Assembly (NCBI GenBank): GCA_963814645.1
Contig: CAWFDX010000015.1
Location: forward strand, 496,001-560,000
DNA: 64,000 nucleotides
Reading direction: 5' to 3'
Source: RYN-230 sp963814645
GTDB taxonomy: Bacteria; Actinomycetota; Actinomycetes; Streptosporangiales; Streptosporangiaceae
Part shown: positions 23,743 through 34,485 of the stretch, piece after piece
How the letters are laid out: each line of letters starts with the position of its first letter
Numbering within the stretch: position 1 is the stretch's first letter
Made by a program: the position numbers and the translations under genes
Notes under the pieces: generated by a model
Told to the model about the DNA's origin: nothing
Databases searched by the model: none
The model's input: only the letters and a program-made list of their open reading frames with translations

Positions 23743-24402
23743 GTGGGCGACGGATGCATCATCCAGGCCGTGGCGGGCGACTCCCGGGGGGGACGGCCAG
23801 CCAGCGGTGACCAGTGGCAGGTGGGGGACGTCGCGGCCGCCCAGGCGGCCAGCCTCGCGGACCTGACCAGCCTCGCGGTGCGCGGGCACCCGGCGGCGGT
23901 CGCGGCCCTGCTGGAACGGATCCGCCCGATGGTGGTCCGGTACTGCCGGGCCCGGCTGGGCCGGATCACCGGGCACTACTACGTGGCCGACGACGTGGCG
24001 CAGGAAGTCTGCCTGGCCGTGCTGTCCGCACTGCCGGGGTACCGGGACATGGGCCGGCCGTTCGCGTCGTTCGTGTTCGGCATCGCGTCGCACAAGGTGG
24101 CGGACGCGGCACGGAACGCGGCCCGGCTGGCGGTGCCGTTCGAGGACCTGCCGGACGAGCCGGACGAACGCCCCGGCCCGGAAGAGACCGTGGTGGCCTG
24201 GATTGAGGCACAGCGGGCCAGAGCGCTCCTCGCCCAGCTCCCGGAACACGTGCGTGAGCTGCTAATACTACGCGTCGTAACGGGACTGTCGGCCGAGGAA
24301 ACGGGTAACGTACTTGGCATGTCAGCAGGAGCGGTGAGGGTGGCCCAGCACCGGGCACTGGCCCGGCTCCGGGCGCTCGCGGTCGCGGAGCCGATTGCGT
24401 GA
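23743..24402 (+). CDS. RNA polymerase sigma factor, SigD/ShbA-like ECF type
   Basis: 219 aa sigma-70 family factor with regions 2 and 4 only. Region 2 (about residues 50-110): VRYCRARLG, DDVAQEVCLAVLSALPGYRD, PFASFVFGIASHKVADAAR. Region 4 (about 165-212): LPEHVRELLILRVVTGLSAE, ETGNVLGMSAGAVRVAQHRALARLR. The position between groEL1 and guaB, and the partner gene, match mycobacterial sigD and the Streptomyces shbA locus; ShbA is known to drive expression of the principal sigma factor. GTG 23743 has no clear ribosome-binding site. The WhiB/BldM-type genes usually in this interval are absent. Confidence 0.88.
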   Translation: MGDGCIIQAVAGDSRGGRPASGDQWQVGDVAAAQAASLADLTSLAVRGHPAAVAALLERIRPMVVRYCRARLGRITGHYYVADDVAQEVCLAVLSALPGYRDMGRPFASFVFGIASHKVADAARNAARLAVPFEDLPDEPDERPGPEETVVAWIEAQRARALLAQLPEHVRELLILRVVTGLSAEETGNVLGMSAGAVRVAQHRALARLRALAVAEPIA

Positions 24403-24734
24403 TCACGGGCGATCTCGGTGAGATCCGGGCGGCCGAAGAAGCCATCGGCCTGCTCGCCCAGCGCGCCGCGGCGCCACCGGGGCTGCTGGACGACCCGGCG
24501 CTGGCCCTGCTGTCCGCGCTGGCCGCGGACGTCGATGAGCCAGGCACTGGCGTTCGGCAAAATTGGGTGGTCCGGCGCGCGCCGTCCCGGGGCCTGGCCG
24601 GATGGTTGCGGGCCGCGGTGGCCGGCGTGGTAGTGGCGGGCCTGGCCGGCACCACCAGCCTGGTGACCGCCAGCATGCCGACCCGGCTGACCCGCGGGGC
24701 CGGCCGCCGGGGCCGCCCGCGCCAGCTGCGCTGA
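24399..24734 (+). CDS. Short membrane-anchored anti-sigma factor, RsdA-like
   Basis: 111 aa; the GTG start overlaps the sigma gene stop (GTGA). Residues 5-48 (DLGEIRAAEEAIGLLAQRAA, LLDDPALALLSALAADVD) resemble the sigma-D-binding region of RsdA. One membrane helix follows (LRAAVAGVVVAGLAGTTSLV), then a short basic tail. Mycobacterial RsdA is much longer, with a large extracytoplasmic part, so this looks like a minimal version without an outside sensor domain. Function inferred from overlap and motif. Confidence 0.7.
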   Translation: MITGDLGEIRAAEEAIGLLAQRAAAPPGLLDDPALALLSALAADVDEPGTGVRQNWVVRRAPSRGLAGWLRAAVAGVVVAGLAGTTSLVTASMPTRLTRGAGRRGRPRQLR

Positions 24735-24839
24735 CCCGGCCGGCTCAGCCCACAGACGCTGAGCAGCGAGACCGTGGCAGGCCTCTACACCGTGCCCCTA
24801 AACTGGGGGGATCCCGCCGCCCGTCCTCCGGAAGGTGTC

Positions 24840-26330
24840 ATGAGCGACGTCGCTAAGTTCGCCCCGCCGGCCCTGACCTTCGACGACGTCCTGCTGCTGC
24901 CGGCGCATTCCGAGGTGATGCCCAGTGAAGCGGACACCACCGCCCGGCTGACCCGCCGGATCACGCTGAACGTGCCGCTGGTCTCCTCGGCCATGGACAC
25001 GGTGACCGAGGCCCGGATGGCCATCGCCATGGCCCGCATCGGCGGGGTGGGCGTGCTGCACCGCAACCTCTCGGTGGAGGAGCAGGCGCAGCAGGTGGAC
25101 ACGGTGAAGCGGTCCGAGGCAGGCATGATCACCAACCCGGTGACCTGCGGCCCGGACGCCACGGTGGCCGACGTTGACCAGCTGTGCGCCCGGTACCGGA
25201 TCTCCGGGGTGCCGGTGACCAGCCCGGACGGCGTGCTGGTCGGCATCGTGACCAACCGGGACATCCGGTTCGTCACCGACCACAGCCGCCGGGTAGCCGA
25301 CGTGATGACCTCGATGCCACTGGTCACCGCGCCGGTCGGGGTGGCCAGGGCCGACGCCCTCGCACTGCTGAAGCAGCACAAGGTGGAGAAGCTGCCGCTG
25401 ATCGACGGCACCGGCCGGCTGCGCGGGCTGATCACGGTCAAGGACTTCACCAAGAGCGAGAAGTTCCCGCACGCGACCAAGGACGGCGCCGGGCGGCTGG
25501 TGGTCGGGGCCGCGGTCGGCGTCGGCGAGGACGCCAAGGGCCGGGCCCAGGCGCTGGCCGAGGCCGGGGCCGACTTCCTGGTGGTGGACACGGCGCACGG
25601 CCATTCGCAGGCCGTGCTGGACATGATCGGCCAAATCAAGGCCAACCTGCACGTCGAGATCGTGGGCGGCAACATCGCCAGCCGGGCCGGCGCCCAGGCG
25701 CTCATCGACGCCGGGGCGGACGCGGTCAAGGTCGGCGTCGGACCGGGTTCGATCTGCACCACCCGGGTCGTGGCCGGGGTCGGGGTGCCCCAGGTCACCG
25801 CGATCTACGAGGCGGCGCAGGCGGCCCAGGCGGCCGGCGTCCCGATCATCGGGGACGGCGGGCTGCAGCACTCCGGGGACATCGCCAAGGCCATCGCGGC
25901 CGGCGCGGACACGGTCATGCTGGGCAGCCTGCTGGCCGGCTGCGAGGAAGGCCCGGGCGAGATGGTGTTCGTGCACGGCAAGCAGTACAAGCTGTACCGC
26001 GGGATGGGTTCGCTGGGCGCGATGCGCAACCCGGAGCGGGGCCGGTCCTACTCCAAGGACCGGTACTTCCAGGACGACGTGCTGCGCGAGGACAAGCTGG
26101 TCCCGCAGGGCGTGGAAGGCCAGGTGCCGTACCGCGGCCCGCTGGCCGCGGTGGCGGACCAGCTGACCGGCGGGCTCCGCGCGGCGATGGGCTACTGCGG
26201 CGCGCGCACCATCGCCGACCTGCAGCAGGCCAGGTTCACCCAGATCACCGCGGCCGGCCTGGCGGAAAGCCACCCGCACGACGTGGAGATGACGGCTGAG
26301 GCCCCGAACTACGCGCGCCGCGGACGTTAG
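24840..26330 (+). CDS. guaB: Inosine-5'-monophosphate dehydrogenase
   Basis: Converts IMP to XMP, first committed step of GTP synthesis. 496 aa. LTFDDVLLLPAHSEVMPSEA is the N-terminal signature. The CBS pair lies around residues 95-215. The catalytic Cys loop is GVGPGSICTTRVVAGVGVPQ, followed by GDGGLQHSGDIAKAIAAGAD and the flap YRGMGSLGAM. ATG 24840 was chosen over the upstream TTG because it begins MSDVAKFAPPALTFDD with GGAAGG ahead. Confidence 0.97.
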   Translation: MSDVAKFAPPALTFDDVLLLPAHSEVMPSEADTTARLTRRITLNVPLVSSAMDTVTEARMAIAMARIGGVGVLHRNLSVEEQAQQVDTVKRSEAGMITNPVTCGPDATVADVDQLCARYRISGVPVTSPDGVLVGIVTNRDIRFVTDHSRRVADVMTSMPLVTAPVGVARADALALLKQHKVEKLPLIDGTGRLRGLITVKDFTKSEKFPHATKDGAGRLVVGAAVGVGEDAKGRAQALAEAGADFLVVDTAHGHSQAVLDMIGQIKANLHVEIVGGNIASRAGAQALIDAGADAVKVGVGPGSICTTRVVAGVGVPQVTAIYEAAQAAQAAGVPIIGDGGLQHSGDIAKAIAAGADTVMLGSLLAGCEEGPGEMVFVHGKQYKLYRGMGSLGAMRNPERGRSYSKDRYFQDDVLREDKLVPQGVEGQVPYRGPLAAVADQLTGGLRAAMGYCGARTIADLQQARFTQITAAGLAESHPHDVEMTAEAPNYARRGR

Positions 26331-26377
26331 TTGCCCTTTTTCCTGCTGAACGCCCGTGCCGCGGGCTGGAGTTGCGT

Positions 26378-27505
26378 ATGACAACGGTTGAGATCGGCCG
26401 GGGCAAAACCGGCCGCCGTGCCTACCCGCTGGATGAGATCGGCATCGTGCCGTCGCGGCGGACCAGGGACCCGGAAGAGGTCTCGGTGGCCTGGCAGATC
26501 GACGCGTACCGGTTCGAGATGCCGCTGGTCGCCTCGCCGATGGACAGCGTGGTGTCGCCCGCGTTCGCCGCCCAGCTGGGCCGGCTCGGCGGGCTGGCCG
26601 TGCTGGACCTGGAAGGGCTGTGGACCCGGTTCGCGGACCCGGAGCCGATCCTGGCCGAGATCGCTGATCTGGACCAGGAAACCGCGACCCGGCGGCTGCA
26701 GGAGATCTACACCGAGCCGATCAAGGAAGAGCTGATCGGCCAGCGAATCGAGGAGATCCGCTCGGCCGGGGTGAGCACGGCGGCCCGGCTGTCCCCGCAG
26801 CGGACCGTACGGTACTACAAGGCGGTCATCGACGCGGGCGCGGACATCTTCGTGATCCGCGGCACCACGGTGTCCGCCGAGCATGTGTCCGGGCAGGCCG
26901 AGCCGCTGAACCTGAAGCAGTTCATCTACGAGCTGGACGTGCCGGTCATCGTCGGTGGCTGCGCCACCTACACCGCGGCGCTGCACCTGATGCGCACCGG
27001 GGCGGCCGGGGTGCTGGTCGGCTTCGGCGGCGGGTCCGGGCACACCACGGCGGCCGTGCTCGGCGTGACCGTGCCGATGGCCACCGCCATCGCGGACGTG
27101 GCCGCGGCCCGCCGGGAGTACCTGGACGAATCGGGCGGCCGGTACGTGCACGTGATCGCGGACGGCGGGATGACCCGCAGCGGTGACATCGCCAAGGCGC
27201 TGGCCTGCGGCTCGGACGCGGTAATGGTCGGCTCGCCGTTCGCCCGGGCGGCCGAGGCGCCGGGCCGCGGCTACCACTGGGGCAGCGAGTCGCACCACCC
27301 GGACCTGCCCCGCGGCAACAGGGTCGAGGTCGGCACGGTAGGCACCCTGGAGCAGATCCTGCACGGCCCGTCGGTGGTGGCCGACGGGTCGCTCAACCTG
27401 ATGGGCGCGCTCCGCCGCACGATGGCCACCTCGGGGTACTCCGACCTCAAGGAGTTCCAGCGGGTCGAAGTGGCCGTCACGCCGAACGCCCCGCCGCGAC
27501 GGTGA
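26378..27505 (+). CDS. guaB3: GuaB3-type IMP dehydrogenase-family protein
   Basis: 375 aa paralog of IMPDH found next to guaB in actinobacteria, with no CBS domains. It begins MTTVEIGRGKTGRRAYPLDE; then MPLVASPMDSVVSPAFAAQL, IVGGCATYTAALHLMRTGAA and DGGMTRSGDIAKALACGSDA. The catalytic Cys loop of true IMPDH is not seen in its canonical form (GFGGGSGHTTAAVLG instead). Biochemical role in this organism uncertain. Confidence 0.93.
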   Translation: MTTVEIGRGKTGRRAYPLDEIGIVPSRRTRDPEEVSVAWQIDAYRFEMPLVASPMDSVVSPAFAAQLGRLGGLAVLDLEGLWTRFADPEPILAEIADLDQETATRRLQEIYTEPIKEELIGQRIEEIRSAGVSTAARLSPQRTVRYYKAVIDAGADIFVIRGTTVSAEHVSGQAEPLNLKQFIYELDVPVIVGGCATYTAALHLMRTGAAGVLVGFGGGSGHTTAAVLGVTVPMATAIADVAAARREYLDESGGRYVHVIADGGMTRSGDIAKALACGSDAVMVGSPFARAAEAPGRGYHWGSESHHPDLPRGNRVEVGTVGTLEQILHGPSVVADGSLNLMGALRRTMATSGYSDLKEFQRVEVAVTPNAPPRR

Positions 27506-27529
27506 CGGCCGGATGCTAGCGTTCGTCGG

Positions 27530-29272
27530 GTGAGGCCCGGGCCGGTGGTTGCAGGGAGGGACGAGACAGCGCGACTGGATCCTGATGGGCGATCCGCGGC
27601 GCTCGCCGCGCTCGGCGCCGACGAGCTGCAGGTGCTCGTGGTGGGCGGCGGCGTGGTCGGCGCCGGGGTGGCCCTGGACGCGGTCACCCGTGGCCTGTCG
27701 ACCGGGCTGGTCGAGGCGCGGGACTTCGCCTCGGGCACCTCGTCCCGGTCCAGCAAGCTGATCCACGGCGGGCTGCGCTACCTGGAGCAGCTGAACGTCA
27801 GCCTGGTCCGGGAGGCGCTCACCGAGCGCGCGCTGCTGCTGCAGCGGATCGCCCCGCACCTGGTCCGGCCGGTGCCGTTCCTGTTCCCGCTCACCCATCA
27901 CGTATGGGAGCGGGCCTACATCGGGGCGGGCATCACCGCCTACGACGCGCTGGGCTTCTCGCTGGGCCAGCCGCGCGGGCTGCCCGGCCACCAGCAGCTG
28001 ACCCGGCGCGGCGCGCTCAAGCTGGCGCCCGCGCTGAAGCGGTCCGCGGTGACCGGCGCGCTGCAGTACTGGGACGCCGAGGTGGACGACGCCCGGTATG
28101 TGGTGAACCTGATCCGGACGGCGGCCAGCTACGGCGCGCGGATCGCGTCCCGGACCCAGGTCACCGGGTTCCTCCGGGAGGGCGAGCGGGTCACCGGGGT
28201 GCGCGCGGTGGACCTGGAAACCGGCCAGCAGCTGCAGATCCGCGCCCAGCAGGTGGTCAACGCGACCGGGGTGTGGACCGACGACATCCAGGCCATGGTG
28301 GGCGGCCGCGGGGTGATCAACATCCGCGCGTCCAAGGGCGTGCACCTGGTGGTGCCGCGGGACCGGATCCAGTCCCGGACCGGCATCATCATGCGCACCC
28401 CGTCCAGCGTGCTGTTCATCATCCCGTGGGGCCGGCACTGGATCCTCGGCACCACGGACACCGAGTGGACCCTGGACAAGGCCCACCCGGCGGCCAGCCG
28501 GGCCGACATCGACTACGTGCTGGCCCAGGTCAACCGGGTGCTCGCGGTCCCGCTGACCCGGGAGGACGTGGCCGGCGTGTACGCCGGTCTTCGCCCGCTG
28601 CTGGCCGGCGAGTCGGACATGACCTCGCGGCTGTCCCGGGAGCACGTGGTGGCCCACCCGGTGCCCGGGCTGGTCATGATCGCGGGCGGCAAGTACACCA
28701 CCTACCGGCTGATGGCCCGGGACGCGGTGGACGCGGTGGCGCACGGGCTCGACTGGCGGGTGCCGCCGTCCTGCACCGACGAAGTGCCGCTGGCCGGGGC
28801 GGACGGCTACCTGCCGCTGTGGAACGCGCGGCACCGGCTGGCCGCCTCGTCCGGGCTGCACGTGGCCCGGATCGAGCACCTGCTCGGCCGGTACGGCTCG
28901 CTGGCCACCGAGATCCTGGACCTGGTCGGCGCCGAGCCGGGGCTGGGCCGGCCGCTGGCCGGGGCCGAGGACTATCTGCGCGCCGAGGTCAGCTACGCGG
29001 CCTCGCACGAAGGCGCCCGTCACCTGGACGACGTGCTGGCCCGGCGGACGCACATCTCCATCGAGACCTGGGACCGCGGCCTGTCCGCCGCCGTGGAGAC
29101 GGCCGAGCTGATGGCCAAGCCGCTGCGCTGGGATGCCCGCCAGGTGGCCCGGGAGATCGGCCACTACGAGGCCGCCATCGCGGCCGAGCGGGCGTCCCAG
29201 GAGGCGACCACCGACCAGGCCGCCGACGCGCTGCTGCTGGACGCGCCGGAGATCGTGCCGGTCATCAGCTAG
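27530..29272 (+). CDS. glpD: Glycerol-3-phosphate dehydrogenase (FAD)
   Basis: 580 aa aerobic GlpD; oxidises glycerol-3-phosphate to DHAP at the membrane. The FAD-binding GxGxxG is VLVVGGGVVGAGVALDAVTR. The family signatures SGTSSRSSKLIHGGLRYLEQ, YWDAEVDDARYV, NATGVWTDDI, SKGVHLVVPRDRI and IPWGRHWILGTTDTEW are present. GTG 27530 lies seven bases after a TAGCGT hexamer, suggesting a leaderless message. Confidence 0.95.
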   Translation: MRPGPVVAGRDETARLDPDGRSAALAALGADELQVLVVGGGVVGAGVALDAVTRGLSTGLVEARDFASGTSSRSSKLIHGGLRYLEQLNVSLVREALTERALLLQRIAPHLVRPVPFLFPLTHHVWERAYIGAGITAYDALGFSLGQPRGLPGHQQLTRRGALKLAPALKRSAVTGALQYWDAEVDDARYVVNLIRTAASYGARIASRTQVTGFLREGERVTGVRAVDLETGQQLQIRAQQVVNATGVWTDDIQAMVGGRGVINIRASKGVHLVVPRDRIQSRTGIIMRTPSSVLFIIPWGRHWILGTTDTEWTLDKAHPAASRADIDYVLAQVNRVLAVPLTREDVAGVYAGLRPLLAGESDMTSRLSREHVVAHPVPGLVMIAGGKYTTYRLMARDAVDAVAHGLDWRVPPSCTDEVPLAGADGYLPLWNARHRLAASSGLHVARIEHLLGRYGSLATEILDLVGAEPGLGRPLAGAEDYLRAEVSYAASHEGARHLDDVLARRTHISIETWDRGLSAAVETAELMAKPLRWDARQVAREIGHYEAAIAAERASQEATTDQAADALLLDAPEIVPVIS

Positions 29273-29297
29273 GTTGGCGGCCACTAGGCTAGGCCGC

Positions 29298-30311
29298 ATG
29301 TCTTCCCGGCCACGTGCGTTCTCCGGCATCCAGCCGACCGCCGACTCCTTCCATCTCGGCAACTACCTGGGCGCGGTGCGCCAGTGGGTCGCCCTGCAGG
29401 ACACTCACGACGCGTTCTACTGCGTGGTGGACCTGCACGCGATCACTGTGCCGCAGGACCCGGCCGAGCTGCGGCAGCGGACCCGGGTGGCCACGGCCCA
29501 GCTGTTCGCGGCGGGCCTTGACCCCGAGCGGTGCGTGGTGTTCGTGCAGAGCCACGTGGCCCAGCACCCGGAACTGGCCTGGGTGCTCGGCTGCCTGACC
29601 GGGTTCGGCGAGCTGAGCCGGATGACCCAGTTCAAGGACAAGTCGGCCAAAGGCGGCGCGCAGTCGTCCAGCCTGGGCCTGTTCAGCTACCCGGTGCTGC
29701 AGGCGGCGGACATCCTGCTGTACCAGACCGACCAGGTGCCGGTGGGCGAGGACCAGCGGCAGCACCTGGAGCTGAGCCGGGACCTGGCCATCCGGTTCAA
29801 CCACCGGTACGGCGACACGTTCACCGTGCCCGCGGCGTACATCATGCGCGACGTGGCGAAGATCACCGACCTGCAGGAGCCGACGGCCAAGATGAGCAAG
29901 TCGTCCTCGTCGGTGGCGGGCATCATCGACGTGCTGGACGAGCCGGACGCGATCCGGCGGAAGATCGCCCGGGCGGTCACCGACGCCGAGGGCAGCATCC
30001 GCGCCGACGACGTGGCCAAGCCCGGGGTGACCAACTTGCTGCGCATTTACGCCGCGCTGTCCGGCGCCACCATCGCCGAGCTGGAAGCCCGGTACGCGGG
30101 CGCGGGTTACGGCCAGTTCAAGAAGGAGCTGGCCGAGGTGGTGGTGGGCGCGCTGGCGCCGATCCGGGAGCGGACCGAGAAGCTGCTGGCCGACGAGGCC
30201 GGGCTGGACCGGCTGCTGGCCTTCGGGGCGTCCCGGGCCCGGCCGGTCGCAGTGCAGACGATGACCGCGGTCATGGACCGGGTGGGCTTCCTCCCCGCCG
30301 CTGGCGCCTGA
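29298..30311 (+). CDS. trpS: Tryptophanyl-tRNA synthetase
   Basis: Class I aminoacyl-tRNA synthetase, 337 aa. It starts MSSRPRAFSGIQPTADSFHL; the HIGH-like motif is HLGNYLGA and the KMSKS loop is AKMSKSSSS. PVLQAADILLYQTDQVPVGE is the Trp-site signature. TAGGCT (29285-29290) lies seven bases before ATG 29298: a likely leaderless promoter. The 3' end overlaps the convergent dacA by about 40 bases. Confidence 0.97.
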   Translation: MSSRPRAFSGIQPTADSFHLGNYLGAVRQWVALQDTHDAFYCVVDLHAITVPQDPAELRQRTRVATAQLFAAGLDPERCVVFVQSHVAQHPELAWVLGCLTGFGELSRMTQFKDKSAKGGAQSSSLGLFSYPVLQAADILLYQTDQVPVGEDQRQHLELSRDLAIRFNHRYGDTFTVPAAYIMRDVAKITDLQEPTAKMSKSSSSVAGIIDVLDEPDAIRRKIARAVTDAEGSIRADDVAKPGVTNLLRIYAALSGATIAELEARYAGAGYGQFKKELAEVVVGALAPIRERTEKLLADEAGLDRLLAFGASRARPVAVQTMTAVMDRVGFLPAAGA

Positions 30312-31459
30312 CTCTTGTCAGCACGATCCCGCCGGCAATTAGCGCAGCGGCGACCAGCAGGCCGCCGCCGGCCGCGACCGGGACGGCCGGGAAACCGGAC
30401 GCTTTGGCCAGCCTGGCCACGTGGTGCTCGGCGGCCGGTGCCGGTGCGCTGGCCCGCGGGGTAGCCGAATGCGCGGGGGTGGCGGCGGCCACCGGCCGGA
30501 CCAGGGTGCCGACCGGCCTGACGTGGCCGTCCATGGCGAAGCCCCAGTTCAGCAGCTTGGCCGCGTAGGTCATCTCGGTCAGCGGTATGCAGTGCATGAT
30601 CGTCACGATCAGCGTCTGGCCGCCGCGCCGGGCCCAGCCGATGAACGTGGCCTCCGACGCCGTGGTCCAGCCGATCTTGCCGCCGATGTCACCGGGGTAG
30701 CTGCCCAGCATCAGGTTCTGGTTCCACAGTTTCACCGAGTGCCTGGCGTGCAGCGGGAACGTGGTGACCCGCATCTTCTCGATCTGCCGGAACTCCGGCA
30801 TGGTGAGCGCCTGCCGGGCGAACAGGGCCAGGTCGTAGGCGGACGTGTGCTGGCCCTTGGCGGGCAGCCCGTTCGGCGTCCTGGCCACGGTGTCGTAGGC
30901 CTGCAGGTGGTGCGCCTCGGCGTTCATCATGGCCACGCCCTTGCCGTAGGACCCGGTGGCCTGGGCCAGCGCGATGGCCGCGTCGTTGGCCGAGATCAGC
31001 AGCAGCGCCTTGAACAGGTCGTGCACCGGGTAGCGGCGGCCCTGGATCAGCCCGACCTTGCTCGGCTCCACTACCGCCGCCTGGTGCGAGGTGACCACGG
31101 ACTGGTCCGGGTTCAGCACCGGCATCAGCGTGTCCGTGGTGAGGATCTTCAGCGTGCTGGCGGGCGGCAGGTGGCCGTGCGGGTCCTTGGCCGCCAGCAC
31201 CTGGCCGGTGGCCGCGTCGGCGACCACGTACGCGTCGGCGGGCACGTAGGGCAGCTTCCGGGCGCCGTGCGCCGGGTAGTTGACCACGATGCCGTGCCCG
31301 CCGAGCTGGGCCCCGCCCTGGGCGGCCGGCGGCGGCCAGCGTCTCGGCCAGGGCCGGCGTGGCGGTGGCCGCGGCCAGGGTGAGGAGCGCCGCCGATGCG
31401 GCCAGCAGGGCGGTCCGGCCGCCCCGGCGGCCGCGTATCACCTTCATCAAAATGCTCAC
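30271..31459 (-). CDS. dacA: D-alanyl-D-alanine carboxypeptidase (S11), frame break after the signal peptide
   Basis: Penicillin-binding protein trimming peptidoglycan pentapeptides. The mature part has SxxK (ASTLKILTT), SxN (ISANDAAIALAQ) and a KTG-box variant, KIGWTTASEATF. A C-terminal membrane helix (GGGLLVAAALIAGGIVL) and a basic end anchor it. A proper signal peptide (RTALLAASAALLTLAAATAT, PALAE) is encoded from GTG 31459 or ATG 31447, but in a frame one base off the mature protein. Dropping one G/C in the GC-rich run near 31325-31328 joins them through an Ala-rich linker. As written, only 31287-30271 is a continuous frame and it lacks an export signal. Confidence 0.85.
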
Positions 31460-31585
31460 GATGAGTAGTTAATCATGTTAGAATTGTGACGCTGTGTAGT
31501 GACCCCCGGTAGACTGTGGCCAGCCCGGGCCAACGTGGCGAGACCGGCATGTGACTCACCGGTAGCCGGCCCTTAACCTTGGCTC

Positions 31586-33166
<1,581 letters not shown>

Positions 33167-33318
33167 CACCAGGCCGCGGCTGGCCAGCCTGGACCGGTGC
33201 GACCCGTGAGCCACGTACCGCATGAGGTCGCTACTGCCGGTTACCTGAAGCCGTCGGGTCCGGCAGCTGGCTCGCTCGGGTGGCGAGCCCGGCGGGCCGG
33301 TGACGAAGGAGGTCAGCC

Positions 33319-34485
33319 GTGGCCATCTGGTGGAATCCTTCCCAGGGCACAACCCTCGGCGTGGAGTGGGAGCTCCAGCTGATCGATGGGGCCAGCAAGC
33401 TGCTGCGCCAGGACGCGCGTGAGGTGATCACCGAACTGCGCGCCCTGGGCGCGGCCGGGGCGAGACCGAAGATCCACGATGAGCTGATGCAATCCACCGT
33501 AGAGGTGGTCACCGGGGTGTGCTCCACCGTGTCTGAGGCCTTAGCCGACCTGGCCACGACAATTGCGCAACTCCAGCGGATCACGGATATGCGCGGTACG
33601 ATGCTGGCCTGCGCCGGAACACATCCCGTCAGCGATTGGCGGGATGCAAAGATGGCGCCCATTCAGCGCTATACGGAACTCGTCGAGCAGATGCAGTGGC
33701 TTGCCCGCAGGATTCAGACCTTTGGTGTCCATGTCCACGTGGGGCTACGGGACGGCAGCAAGGCGATTCCGATCGTCAACGCTCTTGCCGCTTATCTGCC
33801 GCATTTCCTGGCGCTGACCGCGTCGAGCCCGTTCTGGGGTGGGCACGACACCGGGCTCGCGTCGAGCAGGGCGGTCATCTTCGGTGGGTTGCCGACCGCA
33901 GGTCCGCCGCACTTGCTGGCGGACTGGAGTGAGTTCGAGGAGTACATGGACACGCTGCTGCGGGCCGGCACCATCCGGAGCATTAAGGAAGTGTGGTGGG
34001 ACGTTCGGCCACACCCTGACTTCGGCACGGTCGAGATCAGGATGTTCGACGGGGTGCCCACCCGGCACGAGGTGGGGATGGTGGCGGCGCTGTCCCAGAG
34101 CCTGGTGCACCTCTTTGATTCCCAGCTCGACCGGGGGTACCGGCTGCCCAGCCAGCCGTCCTGGATCATCCGGGACAACAAGTGGCGGGCGACGAGGTAC
34201 GGCCTCGACGCGATCGTCATCACCAACGCGGAGGGGGCGACTGCCCCATTGCGCGACGAACTCTATGAGCTCTTTCGTATGCTGCAACCAGTGGCCGAGC
34301 GACTAGGGTGCGCGTCTGAGTTGCAGGTGGTCAACGAGGTGCTGGAACGGGGAGCCTCCTACGAGCGTCAGCGTGCCGTGATGGCGGCCGGGGGCCGGCT
34401 GACGAACGTGGTGGATGCGCTGGTAACGGAGTTCGCCGAAGACAGGTTCGTCGGCCCAGAGGAGAGTTCGCATGTCGCACAGTGA
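33319..34485 (+). CDS. GCS2-family carboxylate-amine ligase (YbdK-like)
   Basis: 388 aa. GTTLGVEWELQLID and CAGTHPVSDW are signatures of the glutamate-cysteine ligase type 2 superfamily (YbdK/EgtA-like), ATP-dependent ligases of the glutamine synthetase fold. HVHVGLRDGSKAIPIVNALA and TVEIRMFDGVPTRHEVGM complete the active site. Its 3' end overlaps an M20 hydrolase by 14 bases, suggesting paired amide-bond formation and hydrolysis. Substrate unknown. GTG 33319 has AAGGAGGT upstream. The 150 bases before it hold nothing recognisable. Confidence 0.88.
   Translation: MAIWWNPSQGTTLGVEWELQLIDGASKLLRQDAREVITELRALGAAGARPKIHDELMQSTVEVVTGVCSTVSEALADLATTIAQLQRITDMRGTMLACAGTHPVSDWRDAKMAPIQRYTELVEQMQWLARRIQTFGVHVHVGLRDGSKAIPIVNALAAYLPHFLALTASSPFWGGHDTGLASSRAVIFGGLPTAGPPHLLADWSEFEEYMDTLLRAGTIRSIKEVWWDVRPHPDFGTVEIRMFDGVPTRHEVGMVAALSQSLVHLFDSQLDRGYRLPSQPSWIIRDNKWRATRYGLDAIVITNAEGATAPLRDELYELFRMLQPVAERLGCASELQVVNEVLERGASYERQRAVMAAGGRLTNVVDALVTEFAEDRFVGPEESSHVAQ

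Noticed and set aside
26327..29362. A 1011-codon minus-strand frame opposite guaB3 and glpD
   Set aside because: Antisense of two conserved genes; composition is His/Arg/Gly-rich without domains.
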